64,000 nt of DNA from an uncultured Mycoplasma sp. (GCA_945947035.1 CAMEXD010000001.1:62001-126000); one strand, 5' to 3'; positions 1 to 8,308 are shown, numbered from the stretch's first letter. Notes: generated by a model not told the origin, from the sequence alone. Program-made: numbers and translations.

Positions 1-429
1 TTTGATAAATTACCTGATACTAAAAAGAAAAATAAAGAGTTTAAGGGTTATATTTATGCACTTAATGACTTTTTTTGTATTAATAATGTTCATATTTATA
101 ATGAAGATATAGCAGAAGTAGATTCTAAAAATCACGTAATATTACAATGTATGGATATTATTTTAGGGGCAATGAACTTTAAATTAAATAATATGGATAA
201 GGAGAAAATACCAGATAGTAATAGACGCGCTAAAAGAACTATTGCTAAAGAAAAGTTATATAAAAATATTTTAAGAAACATCAAAACTATCTATCCTAAT
301 TTTAATATAGGTGTATCAACTAGTAGTCGTGGTGACTTTACTAACAATTGGGAAGATCCTTATAGACATTGGTGTTTTAAATCTAAAAATAGTGTATTTG
401 ATTCATCATTAACTAAAAATTCAAAATAA
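1..429 (+). CDS. C-terminal part of a DUF3800-like protein
   Basis: The frame is open from base 1 with no start, so the N-terminus lies outside the window; 142 codons are visible, ending in TAA. Visible residues 40-57 (V-D-S-K, then L-Q-C-M-D-I-I-L-G-A) resemble the end of DUF3800 proteins, where an Asp-Ser pair precedes a helix of the form LQ-x-x-D-x-x-x-GA. DUF3800 is an uncharacterised family common on mobile and defence-associated DNA. A conserved-looking C-terminal part follows (W-E-D-P-Y-R-H-W-C-F). It lies beside a broken regulator and the 3' end of a tRNA gene, which suits an accessory island. The family call rests on one motif, so other small accessory proteins remain possible. Confidence 0.5.
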   Translation, partial: FDKLPDTKKKNKEFKGYIYALNDFFCINNVHIYNEDIAEVDSKNHVILQCMDIILGAMNFKLNNMDKEKIPDSNRRAKRTIAKEKLYKNILRNIKTIYPNFNIGVSTSSRGDFTNNWEDPYRHWCFKSKNSVFDSSLTKNSK

Positions 430-456
430 AAAACTCCATTCTTCCTACATAAACCT

Positions 457-475
457 TTCACGTACTAAACGTGAA
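457..475. repeat. Short hairpin downstream of the DUF3800-like gene
   Basis: TTCACGT (457-463) and ACGTGAA (469-475) form a 7-bp stem with a 5-base loop, followed directly by the palindrome GAAGCTTC (473-480). There is no T-run, so it is not an obvious terminator. Such hairpins can mark ends of small transposons or integrated elements, but no partner end is visible. The rest of 430-581 shows no gene. Confidence 0.4.
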
Positions 476-581
476 GCTTCGGATTGAACAGAGTTCTTAT
501 ATGACAATAATACTATTTTTAATGGTATTTGTCAATACTAGTATATTCTACTAATATTTTTTTATACTTAAATTTTGAATA

Positions 582-874
582 TTAAGTTATTTTATCTTCA
601 TTAAATAATTCTTTTATATCAATATTTAACACTAAAGCTAATCTCCATAAAGTTCCGAGTGAAAATGTTTGATGATTTCTACTTTCGATATTTGATATAA
701 ATTGTGTAGAATATGACATCATTTCAGCAAGTATTTTAGTTTGTTTTTTATTAGTTTTTGCTCTGTTGTATCTTTTCAAAAAATTTTCCCTTGTACCTTT
801 TAATTCACTTAATTCTTTATAGTTATTTTTAATAAAATTATCTAAATCTTCTTTTGTAATGTAATTTCAAACAT
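582..874 (-). pseudogene. XRE-family regulator, probable frameshift after the start
   Basis: The C-terminal 65 residues hold a helix-turn-helix of the Cro/CI type (Q-F-I-S-N-I-E-S-R recognition region, then L-A-L-V-L-N-I-D-I-K-E-L-F). The same frame stays open upstream to codons starting N-Y-I-T-K-E-D-L but has no ATG. A clear AGGAG (883-890, minus strand) with ATG at 872-874 sits in the next frame and would give only ten codons. One extra A in the GAAA run just after that ATG would join them into a product of about 97 residues starting M-F-E-N-Y-I-T-K-E-D. Either this is a decayed regulator or the base is a sequencing error; internal TTG initiation at 777-779 could still make a bare HTH protein. 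Confidence 0.55.
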
Positions 875-956
875 AAAAAGGTGTTCTCCTTCCTAGAAAG
901 AGAACGCTAAATTTATATTTCGTAGAACAAGTCTTCAAGTCTATCTACGGACAAAA

Positions 957-988
957 TAAAAACTCACAAACCATAATAGTTAGTGAGC
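957..988 (-). terminator. Terminator after tRNA-Gly
   Basis: On the minus strand CTCAC-T-AAC ... GTT-T-GTGAG forms a stem with one T-T mismatch, followed by TTTTTATTTT. It starts a few bases after the tRNA 3' end and is a good rho-independent terminator for it. Confidence 0.7.
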
Positions 989-1000
989 TATTTTCATAAA

Positions 1001-1074
1001 TGGAGCGGATGAGGAGAATCGAACTCCCGTGGTCAGCTTGGAAGGCTGAAGTTCTACCACTAAACTACATCCGC
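1001..1074 (-). tRNA. tRNA-Gly (anticodon UCC)
   Basis: A full cloverleaf is visible on the minus strand. The acceptor arm GCGGATG pairs with CATCCGC and is followed by T and an encoded CCA (1001-1003). The D-arm region contains TAGTGGTAGAA, the anticodon stem TCAGC/GCTGA encloses the loop CTTCCAA with anticodon TCC, and the T arm reads GGGAG-TTCGATT-CTCCT. It decodes GGA/GGN glycine codons. It stands alone with its own terminator, and the accessory-looking genes at 1-900 adjoin its 3' end, a common integration point. Confidence 0.97.
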
Positions 1075-1249
1075 ATCTAAACTACAAGAATCTTGTAGGC
1101 ACTTTTAATTATATATTAATTATATTCAAAAAGTCAAGAAAAAATTAATAATAATTAGTAAAAAGTTGCTAATTTATTAAAAAATGTTTACTTTAATTGT
1201 TATAAATGGTAGAATTATCTTGGAAAATGTTTATTATGGGAGGTATTTT

Positions 1250-2005
1250 ATGGAAACATTAAAGAAATTTTTTAAAAAATATTGTAATTTAATTATAACT
1301 CTATTAGTTGTAGTAGCAGTTATTGTTGGAATATTTTTTCTTTCAAAATTAGGTGAGGATAAATATTTCAAAGAAATGTCATATGAAGATTATACTACAT
1401 CTTCAAAAAATAATTCAGATACATTTGTATATTTTGGATCAAAAGAAGATACTGAAACATTTGAAATGCTTAAACAATTTGCAAATGAAAATTCATTAAA
1501 ATTTGGATACGTTTATACAGATGAATTAACTGATGAACAAAAAGAAGAAGTTCTTGGTGATAATGATAAAATATTATCTTATGGAGAAGAATCATATGAA
1601 GGTTCATTTACATCAGCTAATATTCAACAATTTTTAATTGATGAGGGTGTTTTACCAAAAACATTTGTTACAATATCAATGGATGATTATGTTGAACTTA
1701 TGAAAAAAGATTATTTTGTTGTAGTAATAGGAAGAACTGGATGTAGTTTCTGTTCTAAGTATCAACCAGTTATGAATGAAATTATTAAAGAACAAAAAAT
1801 TGATATGTATTATGTTGATATAGCATATTTTGATGATGGAGATTATGATACTCTTATTAACTCTTCAAAATATTTAAAAGAAAATGAATGGGGTACTCCA
1901 ACTACTTTAGTATTTAAGAAAGGAAAATTTGTTGAAGCATTCTCAGGTTATGCTGAAAAACAAACAATTGTTGACTTCTTAAAATCAACTGGAGTAATTA
2001 AATAA
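1250..2005 (+). CDS. Membrane-anchored thioredoxin-like protein
   Basis: A 251-residue protein with a short basic N-terminus, one membrane segment (about residues 13-33) and an extracytoplasmic domain. A C-x-x-C site lies in R-T-G-C-S-F-C-S-K, preceded by a V-V-V-I strand and followed after about 50 residues by G-T-P-T-T-L-V-F, whose Thr-Pro matches the cis-Pro loop of thioredoxin folds. It probably acts in thiol-disulfide exchange outside the membrane or as a bacteriocin-transport-accessory-like protein. ATG 1250 is chosen over the in-frame start at 1184 because GGGAGG lies just upstream and the membrane segment then follows at the usual distance. Its stop overlaps the next start (TAATG), so the two are coupled. 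Confidence 0.75.
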   Translation: METLKKFFKKYCNLIITLLVVVAVIVGIFFLSKLGEDKYFKEMSYEDYTTSSKNNSDTFVYFGSKEDTETFEMLKQFANENSLKFGYVYTDELTDEQKEEVLGDNDKILSYGEESYEGSFTSANIQQFLIDEGVLPKTFVTISMDDYVELMKKDYFVVVIGRTGCSFCSKYQPVMNEIIKEQKIDMYYVDIAYFDDGDYDTLINSSKYLKENEWGTPTTLVFKKGKFVEAFSGYAEKQTIVDFLKSTGVIK

Positions 2006-2448
2006 TGGCAACAGACTTATACAAAAGAGTAAATAAATTTTTAAAAACATATCCTGGAACTGTAGCATTTAGAATAAAAAAACATTGTGAAGTAGTTGAA
2101 AAGCATCTTGATGTTGATGAAAAAATCATATATGCTTTTGCTGGACAAAAAAATGAACATTGGTATGATATAGTGTCAACTCATGTTTTTGTTCTTACTA
2201 ATAAAAGACTTATAATAGCTACTAAAAGAATAGTGTTTGGTTATTTCTTATATTCTATTACACCAGATATGTTTAATGATTTAACAGTTTATTCGGGTTT
2301 GTTTTTTGGCAAAATCGTAATAGATACAGTAAAAGAACTTGTATATATAACTAACCTTAGTAAAAAGTCATTAGATGAAATAGAAACAAATATCTCTTCT
2401 TATATGATGGAAGAAAAGAAAAAATATAATAAAGGAACAAATAACTAA
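2005..2448 (+). CDS. Small bacterial PH-domain-like protein
   Basis: 147 residues without signal peptide. The central part has the pattern of bacterial pleckstrin-homology-like domains: D-E-K-I-I-Y-A-F-A-G, then H-V-F-V-L-T-N-K-R-L-I-I-A-T-K and a later I-V-I-D-T strand. The 'LTNKRLII' strand turn is typical of this group (bPH/YdbT-like families), whose roles are mostly unknown but often membrane or stress related. It shares an A with the stop of the thioredoxin-like gene, so both come from one transcript, which ends at the terminator directly downstream. Confidence 0.6.
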   Translation: MATDLYKRVNKFLKTYPGTVAFRIKKHCEVVEKHLDVDEKIIYAFAGQKNEHWYDIVSTHVFVLTNKRLIIATKRIVFGYFLYSITPDMFNDLTVYSGLFFGKIVIDTVKELVYITNLSKKSLDEIETNISSYMMEEKKKYNKGTNN

Positions 2449-2477
2449 CAAAAGTTGTTAATTGTTTCTTTTTTTTG
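2436..2477 (+). terminator. Terminator of the thioredoxin-like operon
   Basis: AACAA-A-TAAC-T-AAC pairs imperfectly with GTTGTTAATTGTT around an AAAA loop, followed by eight Ts. It overlaps the last codons of the PH-like gene. Confidence 0.65.
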
Positions 2478-2484
2478 ATATAAT
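2455..2484 (+). promoter_or_regulatory. Promoter for the 2501 gene
   Basis: TTGTTA (2455-2460), 18-bp spacer and TATAAT (2479-2484). The -35 box lies inside the 3' arm of the preceding terminator, an arrangement that recurs in this window. Confidence 0.55.
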
Positions 2485-2500
2485 TTAATTGTGATGTATT

Positions 2501-3712
2501 ATGAAAAAAATTATAAAAAATACTTTAATAATATTTTTAGCAATAATCATTTTGGAATTTATAGTATTTATTTTTAAAAATTATCATGAAGTAAGTTATA
2601 AAATAATTAATAATAAAACTTTCGATATAGAAGAAATTTATAAAGATGGTAATTATTACTTTAATGTAAAATTTGATGATAATAATATTTATTTTGACTA
2701 TAAAAAAAGCTTTTCTAAAGCAAAAAAAGTTCTAAAAGATGTATTATATTATGAAAAAAATGACTTAAAATGTATTTTTCCAATATTTAAAAATAATGAA
2801 ACTCTAAATATATTATGTCTAAAAAATAATAATGTATATACTTATGATTATTTTAAAGATGATTTAGAAGACTTTGTTAGTGAAATAAAAGAAAAAGGAT
2901 TTAATGTAGAAGTATTTAGTGATAATTCTTCCTCTAAAAGATTATCATCGGCATTAGTTTATCAAGATAATATTTTAGATGATACTTACATATATATTTG
3001 GAAATATAATGGATTTTATAGTATTAATAATAAAAAATTAAGTCAATTGAATCTTTTTTCTAACGATATTTACATAAATAATTTTGGCATTAATGTTTCT
3101 AAATATTATGTAATACCTGATTATGATGAAAAGTATGAATATAGCAAATTTTATGTTGTTAATATGACAAACAATAAAATAAAAGAATTAAATCTAAAGA
3201 AAAATCAGAAAATAACTAATGATTATTATATAAATGGAGTAGTAGATGATAAATTATATATATTTGATACAGATAATTTGCTTCAGTATAGAATTAATCC
3301 TAAAAAATTAAAAATAGAACAAATTGGTAACAAAGAAACTGGTGGTTTATTTTATAATGGCGAATTTGAAAGACTTAATATTTATGATTTTAAAGAACAA
3401 AAATTAATCTTTAAAGAAGATTTAAAAATACCAAAAAATATAGAAAAATATGATGAAATTTATTCAAATGATGAAAACTTTTATTACATTTTAGATAATA
3501 ATTTTATTTATTATAATAAAACTTTAGATAAAAAAATATATTTATTTAAGATGGAAGATGTATCAAATATTTCTTTAATAGATAATACTTTATATTTTAT
3601 AAATAAAGATACTTTGTATTATTATGATATTTATCATGGAATTAAAAAAGTAATTACTTATGATGAATTGTTATTTAATAAAACAAATAGATATGCAATA
3701 TATAAAAAGTAA
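2501..3712 (+). CDS. Membrane-anchored protein of unknown function
   Basis: 403 residues with one N-terminal membrane segment (about residues 5-25) and a long extracytoplasmic part rich in Asn, Lys, Tyr and Asp. Short repeated stretches of the type D-D-x-Y-I/L-Y-I-x-x-x-N, alternating hydrophobic strands and turns (L-Y-I-F-D-T, Y-Y-I-L-D-N, L-Y-Y-Y-D-I), suggest a beta-propeller-like fold. I do not recognise a family. The start is weakly supported because no clear ribosome site precedes ATG 2501, although a promoter lies just upstream. A LysM gene follows 46 bases later, so a cell-envelope or spore-envelope role is possible. Confidence 0.6.
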   Translation: MKKIIKNTLIIFLAIIILEFIVFIFKNYHEVSYKIINNKTFDIEEIYKDGNYYFNVKFDDNNIYFDYKKSFSKAKKVLKDVLYYEKNDLKCIFPIFKNNETLNILCLKNNNVYTYDYFKDDLEDFVSEIKEKGFNVEVFSDNSSSKRLSSALVYQDNILDDTYIYIWKYNGFYSINNKKLSQLNLFSNDIYINNFGINVSKYYVIPDYDEKYEYSKFYVVNMTNNKIKELNLKKNQKITNDYYINGVVDDKLYIFDTDNLLQYRINPKKLKIEQIGNKETGGLFYNGEFERLNIYDFKEQKLIFKEDLKIPKNIEKYDEIYSNDENFYYILDNNFIYYNKTLDKKIYLFKMEDVSNISLIDNTLYFINKDTLYYYDIYHGIKKVITYDELLFNKTNRYAIYKK

Positions 3713-3758
3713 AAAATATAAAAATTTCTCATATACTTATTTTGAAGGAGGACTTTTT

Positions 3759-4211
3759 ATGGAAATATATATTGTTAAAGAAAATGATACTTTAGAAGGT
3801 ATTGCAAGTTACTATAATATTCCAGCATCAGAAATAATAAAAGCTAATAATTTGCAGTATCCTTATGAATTAAAAGTTAATCAACCTTTAAATATACCAA
3901 CTACAACATCTAATATATTTGATTATTATACTATTAAAAAAGGCGATACTTTATATAAAATTGCAAGTAGTAATAATATAAGTGTTAATAATTTAGCAGA
4001 GATAAATGGAATAGATCCTAATGATTATATTTATCCAGGACAAACAATACTTATACCAAAACCAGGTATCACAACTTATATAACAGGAATGGGTGATACC
4101 TTATCTTCTGTATCAAGATTTTTTAATACAACACCACAAGAATTAATTTACAATAACAATAATATCTATTTACTTCCAGAACAATTAATAGTTTTTAGAA
4201 AACAAATGTAA
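3759..4211 (+). CDS. Triple LysM-domain protein without signal peptide
   Basis: 150 residues made of three LysM repeats: residues 1-46 (Y-I-V-K-E-N-D-T-L-E-G-I-A), about 55-105 (Y-Y-T-I-K-K-G-D-T-L-Y-K-I-A with N-G-I-D-P-N-D-Y-I-Y-P-G-Q), and a weaker third copy (Y-I-T-G-M-G-D-T-L-S-S-V). LysM binds N-acetylglucosamine polymers such as peptidoglycan. There is no signal sequence, as in spore proteins like SafA that act at the cortex-coat boundary from the mother cell; with sporulation genes in the window this is a reasonable inference. ATG 3759 follows AAGGAGG at ideal spacing and replaces the longer reading at 3660, which lies inside the previous gene. Confidence 0.8.
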   Translation: MEIYIVKENDTLEGIASYYNIPASEIIKANNLQYPYELKVNQPLNIPTTTSNIFDYYTIKKGDTLYKIASSNNISVNNLAEINGIDPNDYIYPGQTILIPKPGITTYITGMGDTLSSVSRFFNTTPQELIYNNNNIYLLPEQLIVFRKQM

Positions 4212-4222
4212 AAAATTATTAA

Positions 4223-4248
4223 AAACTAATGATAAATTAGTTTTTTTC
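4223..4248 (+). terminator. Terminator after the LysM gene
   Basis: AAACTAAT, loop GATAA, ATTAGTTT, then a run of seven Ts. A TATAAT (4252-4257) follows within ten bases and probably serves dnaB, although no good -35 box is visible. Confidence 0.8.
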
Positions 4249-4275
4249 TTGTATAATAAAATTTAGGTGATCGAA

Positions 4276-5559
4276 ATGATTTTACTTCCAGCGGATAGTT
4301 ATGTAGTTATTAATAAAAGTATTATAACAGAAATAGATAAAAAAATTTTAATAGATTTATATCAACCAATAATAGGTCATAATGCAATTTCTTTTTACTA
4401 TACACTATTAAATGATTTAGAAAAAAATAGTAAAACAGAAGGATTATATAATCATCATCATTTACTTAGTATAATGCAACTTTCACTTACTGATATAAAA
4501 GTAGCTCGTGAAAAATTAGAAGCAGTAGGTCTTTTAAAAACTTATGTGAAAAAAGATCATATCAATAATTATATTTATGTACTTTATTCACCACTTTCTG
4601 CAAATGAATTTTTAAATCATCCTATTCTTAGTGTTGTATTATATAATAATGTTGGTAAAACTGAATTTATTAGAATAGTTGAAAATTATAAAACACCACG
4701 AATTAATTTTAAAGATTATGAAGATATAACAACTAAATTTGATGATGTGTTTACAACAGTACCAGCAGCATCATTTATAGAAAATAAAGATTTAGTAAAA
4801 AGAAATATCAATAAAATTTCATTTAATAACACAATTGATATCGAACTTTTAATTAGTAATTTAAATGGAATTGTAAAAGAAAATGCTATTAATAAAGATT
4901 TAATAGATTTAATTTGTAATTTAAGTTATGTGTATAATTTAGATACTATGACAATTGGAGATTTAATAAAAGCTAATGTCAAAGAAAATGGTGCAATAGA
5001 TAAAGATGCTTTAAGAAAAAGCTGTAGAAATTATTATCAATTTGAAAATAATAGTAATCTTCCAACTTTAATATATAGAAAACAACCTGATTATTTAAAA
5101 ACACCAAGTGGAGATACTAGTAAAAAAGCTATGATGATTTATACATTTGAAAATGCTAATCCATATCAATTTTTAAAAAGTAAATATAAAGATGGTAAAG
5201 TAGTTGAAAGAGATCTAAGACTTTTAGAATCACTTTTAGTAGATTTAAAATTAACCCCAGGAGTTGTTAATGTTTTAATCGATTATGTTTTAAAAGTAAA
5301 CAATCAAAGATTAAATAAAAATTATATAGAAACAATTGCTTCACAGTGGAAACGACTTGGCATTGAAACAGTTGAAGAAGCTATGAAAGCCTGCAAAAAA
5401 GAGCATAAAAATTTATTAAAATTAAAATCAGATCCTAAACTAATAGAAAAAGTAAAAGAAGCAAAAGTACCAGAATGGTTTGATAAAAATATTGAAAAAC
5501 AAGAAGTTACCGAAGAGGAACAAAATAAATTAAAAGAATTACTTAAAAATTACTCATAA
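4276..5559 (+). CDS. dnaB: Replication initiation and membrane attachment protein DnaB
   Basis: 427 residues matching the Bacillus-type DnaB helicase co-loader, which with DnaD and DnaI loads the replicative helicase at oriC and restart sites. The N-terminal part (L-P-A-D-S-Y-V-V, then L-I-D-L-Y-Q-P-I-I-G-x-x-A) is the winged-helix DDBH1 region. The C-terminal DDBH2 region carries the diagnostic Y-x-x-x-I-x-x-x-W motif (about residues 350-358, Y-I-E-T-I-A-S-Q-W). A charged tail follows. ATG 4276 is preferred over the GTG nine bases upstream because AGGTGA is correctly spaced for it. dnaI lies about 0.8 kb downstream, with two small genes between, a split form of the usual dnaB-dnaI pair. Confidence 0.92.
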   Translation: MILLPADSYVVINKSIITEIDKKILIDLYQPIIGHNAISFYYTLLNDLEKNSKTEGLYNHHHLLSIMQLSLTDIKVAREKLEAVGLLKTYVKKDHINNYIYVLYSPLSANEFLNHPILSVVLYNNVGKTEFIRIVENYKTPRINFKDYEDITTKFDDVFTTVPAASFIENKDLVKRNINKISFNNTIDIELLISNLNGIVKENAINKDLIDLICNLSYVYNLDTMTIGDLIKANVKENGAIDKDALRKSCRNYYQFENNSNLPTLIYRKQPDYLKTPSGDTSKKAMMIYTFENANPYQFLKSKYKDGKVVERDLRLLESLLVDLKLTPGVVNVLIDYVLKVNNQRLNKNYIETIASQWKRLGIETVEEAMKACKKEHKNLLKLKSDPKLIEKVKEAKVPEWFDKNIEKQEVTEEEQNKLKELLKNYS

Positions 5560-5587
5560 AAATAACGCTTAAATTTAAGCGTTATTT
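5560..5587. terminator. Bidirectional terminator between convergent genes
   Basis: A perfect 28-base palindrome: 14-base arms AAATAACGCTTAAA and TTTAAGCGTTATTT. It ends dnaB on the plus strand and overlaps the stop codon of the minus-strand lipoprotein gene. Confidence 0.85.
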
Positions 5588-5992
5588 ACATTCATAACCA
5601 TTATTTTCTAGATAATTAGTATTACTTATTTTATCACTATAAATAATTGGAAGATCAAAATCTGTTGAGATATCGTATAAACTATAATCAACATTAATAT
5701 CTAATACAATTTTATTTTGACGATCTTTTTTACTTAATTTAAAATCCAACCCGTTAATTCCAATATATTTATTAAAATAATCTTCTTCATCTAAATAATC
5801 AATTTCAATTAAAGCATCACCTTCAGCATAGGTTAAAGTTTTTTTATAATTTAAAGTAATAGGTCGGTTGTCTTTAAAATTTACTTTTACTTTACTTATT
5901 TCGTTGTCTGTTTTTTTAGTACAAGTTAATTTATTACTACAACCACATAGAAGTAAGACTATTAATAATAAAAATATAGATTTTTTCTTCAC
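5582..5992 (-). CDS. Small lipoprotein of unknown function
   Basis: About 136 residues, starting K-K-K-S-I-F followed by a hydrophobic stretch and the lipobox L-L-L-C-G-C-S, so it should be lipidated on the Cys and held on the outer face of the membrane. The mature part has alternating beta-strand-like patterns (V-K-V-N-F, I-V-L-D-I-N-V-D-Y) and no domain I recognise. GTG at 5990-5992 gives the best spacing from AGGA; an overlapping GTG nine bases upstream is possible. It is monocistronic and convergent with dnaB. Confidence 0.7.
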   Translation of the reverse strand: MKKKSIFLLLIVLLLCGCSNKLTCTKKTDNEISKVKVNFKDNRPITLNYKKTLTYAEGDALIEIDYLDEEDYFNKYIGINGLDFKLSKKDRQNKIVLDINVDYSLYDISTDFDLPIIYSDKISNTNYLENNGYECK

Positions 5993-6087
5993 TAGTATCA
6001 CATCCTATTATAATTTTATCTTAAATAATAAAAAAAAGCAATCAAATATATATAAATATGTTATTATATATAAAAGAGGTGATTATC

Positions 6088-6399
6088 TTGGATATTAAAA
6101 ATTTTTCAAAAAATGATGAAGAGTTTATTTGCAATAATTGTAAAAAGTTTGTGAAAAAACTTTCTTATACATCAAGAGATCATTGTCCTTATTGTTTACA
6201 TTCTATCCATATTGATAATAATCCAGGAGATAGAAGTTGTACTTGTTTAGGAGATTTAGTACCAATTGGTGTTGAAAAATCTAAAAACGGATTATATAAA
6301 ATAATTTATAAATGTGATAAGTGTAAAGTAATTAAAAAAAACATTCAAGCAGTTGATGATGATATAAATGAAATAATAAAAATAAGTGTGGTGAAATAA
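6088..6399 (+). CDS. RNHCP-domain zinc-binding protein
   Basis: 103 residues with several zinc-ligand pairs: C-N-N-C near residue 14, then R-D-H-C-P-Y-C-L-H-S, D-N-N-P-G-D-R-S-C and C-D-K-C near the end. The middle segment matches the RNHCP domain (Arg-Asn-His-Cys-Pro-like signature followed by PGDR and a C-x-G-x-x-x-P-I segment), a family of unknown function. TTG 6088 is chosen because AGAGGTGA sits seven bases upstream; reading further upstream adds an unrelated hydrophobic stretch. It precedes dnaI by two bases, so it is probably co-transcribed with it. Confidence 0.75.
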   Translation: MDIKNFSKNDEEFICNNCKKFVKKLSYTSRDHCPYCLHSIHIDNNPGDRSCTCLGDLVPIGVEKSKNGLYKIIYKCDKCKVIKKNIQAVDDDINEIIKISVVK

Positions 6400-6401
6400 A
6401 A

Positions 6402-7316
6402 ATGAAAAAAGTAAGTGAATTAGTAAATAATAAAAAATATGATTTATTAAAAGAATTCAATCAAGAAAAAAAGAATGAAGATTTTAAAAATTTTGTTGAT
6501 AAAATAAATTTGCCTGATAAAGAACTTTGTAAAACAACATCTAAATTAAAAGATTCTTTATGTGAATTTAATCATTGTATAGATTGTAAAGGACTTGCTT
6601 TTTGTAAAAATGAAGTAAAAGGTTATAGATATTTTTATGAAATAATAAATGATAAATTAAATTTTTTATATACTCCATGTAAGTTTAAAGAAAACGAAGA
6701 AGAACAAAACAAATATAGTAAAAATATAGAATTATATAATATTTCAAGTAGTCTAAAAAATGCAAAAGTAAAAGATATTTATACAGACGATAAATCAAGA
6801 ATAGAAATTATTTTATATATTAATGATTATATAAGTAGCTTTTTTAAAGATAGAAAAAAAGGAGTTTATCTAACAGGAAATTTTGGAAGTGGTAAAACTT
6901 ATCTTATTGCATCACTTTTTAATGAACTTGCTAAAAAAGATGTTAGATGTGCAATTTGTTATTTTCCTGAATTTTTAAGAACTTTAAAAGAATCATTTAA
7001 AGAAATGGAAGATGGATTAAGTTATTCTGATAAATTTAATTATATTAAAAAAGTGCCTTTACTTTTAATTGATGATATAGGTGCAGAAAATCTATCAACT
7101 TGGGCTAGGGATGAAATTTTAGGAACATTACTTCAATATCGTATGGAAGAAAATCTACCAACATTTTTTACATCTAACCTAACTTTAGAAGAATTAGAAA
7201 GTCACTTAGCTATGACTGGCAGTAAAGTTGATAAAGTAAAAGCAAGAAGAATCATAGAAAGAATAAAATATTTAACAAACGAAATGACTTTAATTGGAAT
7301 AGATAGAAGAAAATAA
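6402..7316 (+). CDS. dnaI: Primosomal protein DnaI (helicase loader ATPase)
   Basis: 304 residues. The N-terminal third carries a zinc-binding cluster (L-C-E-F-N-H-C-I-D-C-K-G-L-A-F-C and a later T-P-C) like the helicase-binding domain of DnaI. The C-terminal AAA+ module has Walker A G-N-F-G-S-G-K-T (about 159-166), Walker B L-L-L-I-D-D-I-G-A-E, sensor-like F-F-T-S-N-L and the arginine-rich end K-A-R-R-I-I-E-R-I. It loads the replicative helicase together with DnaB and DnaD. The gene ends at a strong convergent terminator. Confidence 0.93.
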   Translation: MKKVSELVNNKKYDLLKEFNQEKKNEDFKNFVDKINLPDKELCKTTSKLKDSLCEFNHCIDCKGLAFCKNEVKGYRYFYEIINDKLNFLYTPCKFKENEEEQNKYSKNIELYNISSSLKNAKVKDIYTDDKSRIEIILYINDYISSFFKDRKKGVYLTGNFGSGKTYLIASLFNELAKKDVRCAICYFPEFLRTLKESFKEMEDGLSYSDKFNYIKKVPLLLIDDIGAENLSTWARDEILGTLLQYRMEENLPTFFTSNLTLEELESHLAMTGSKVDKVKARRIIERIKYLTNEMTLIGIDRRK

Positions 7317-7342
7317 AAAAGTTCAATTTTGAACTTTTTTTC
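7316..7342. terminator. Bidirectional terminator, dnaI / radical SAM gene
   Basis: AAAAAGTTCAA followed by TTTTGAACTTTTTTT, an almost uninterrupted inverted repeat with A and T runs on its two sides, so it can work for both strands. Confidence 0.85.
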
Positions 7343-8243
7343 CTTGATAAGAATCTCTTCTTACCATTTCTTTATCGATATCATTTAAAACAGTAAACTT
7401 TTTAACAAGCCAAGAAGGTTCTACTAAATCAGAAACTTTAGGATCTCCAGTTATACGATTAATAACAATCTCTGGTCTTAAAAGCTCAAGTTCATTAACT
7501 ACAATATCAACATATTCACATTTTTCTAACACATGGAATTTAGTTTCATTATATAATTTTTCAAGTTCTGTATCTTTTAAAATGTGAAGCATATGGATTT
7601 TTATACCAAAAATATCTTTACTATTTAAGTATTTTACTGTTTCTAACATATCATCTTTTGTTTCAAAAGGAAGACCATTTATAATATGAACAACAACTTT
7701 TATATTGTTTTTTATAAGCAAATCAAGAGTTTTATCAAATTCTTCTTTGGTATAACAAGTATTAAGAAGTTTAAGAGTTTTATTATTACTTGTTTGAAGT
7801 CCAAGTTCAACTACTAAATCAGTTTTATTATTTAAATCTTTTAAAATCTCTAAAACATCATCATTAATACAATCACATCTAGTTGCAATATTAATTCCTA
7901 AGACATTTTCATAAGTAAGTACTTCATAAAAATTCTTCTTTAAATTTTCAATATCTCCATAGGTGTTACTATTAGCCTGGAAATAAGCAATATATTTTGC
8001 ATTGGGCCATTTTTTATGAAGAATAGATTTGTTTAATTCAAATTGTTCTTTTAAAGGCATAAATCTATTTTCACCGCTTCCATTTTTACAATAAATACAA
8101 CCTTTAAAACCTTTTGTTCCATCAATATTTGGACAACTGCAATTTTGATTTAGTGTAATTTTAAATATCTTAGAATTATACTTATTTTTATAATAATAAT
8201 CTAGAGTATGATATCTTTTATTAGAATTTGAATACTTAAACAT
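7323..8243 (-). CDS. YhcC/YtqA-family radical SAM protein
   Basis: 306 residues. The cluster motif is C-S-C-P-N ... G-C-I-Y-C, with two Cys in a C-x-x-C, as in the TIGR01212 family (E. coli YhcC, B. subtilis YtqA), where the radical SAM cluster Cys are set in an R-Y-H-T-L-D-Y-Y context. Further matches are A-Y-F-Q-A-N-S-N-T-Y, E-L-G-L-Q-T and H-I-I-N-G-L-P-F-E-T. YtqA has been linked to wobble-uridine side-chain modification in tRNA; I treat that as family knowledge, not something visible here. ATG at 8241-8243 follows AAGGTGA; a GTG nine bases earlier is less likely. The gene is alone and divergent from the surface-protein operon. Confidence 0.85.
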   Translation of the reverse strand: MFKYSNSNKRYHTLDYYYKNKYNSKIFKITLNQNCSCPNIDGTKGFKGCIYCKNGSGENRFMPLKEQFELNKSILHKKWPNAKYIAYFQANSNTYGDIENLKKNFYEVLTYENVLGINIATRCDCINDDVLEILKDLNNKTDLVVELGLQTSNNKTLKLLNTCYTKEEFDKTLDLLIKNNIKVVVHIINGLPFETKDDMLETVKYLNSKDIFGIKIHMLHILKDTELEKLYNETKFHVLEKCEYVDIVVNELELLRPEIVINRITGDPKVSDLVEPSWLVKKFTVLNDIDKEMVRRDSYQGKKVQN

Positions 8244-8308
8244 AAAAATCACCTTTTTGTATTATATAACAAAAATTCTTAAATTTCAAAATCTAGATAA
8301 AAATAGTA

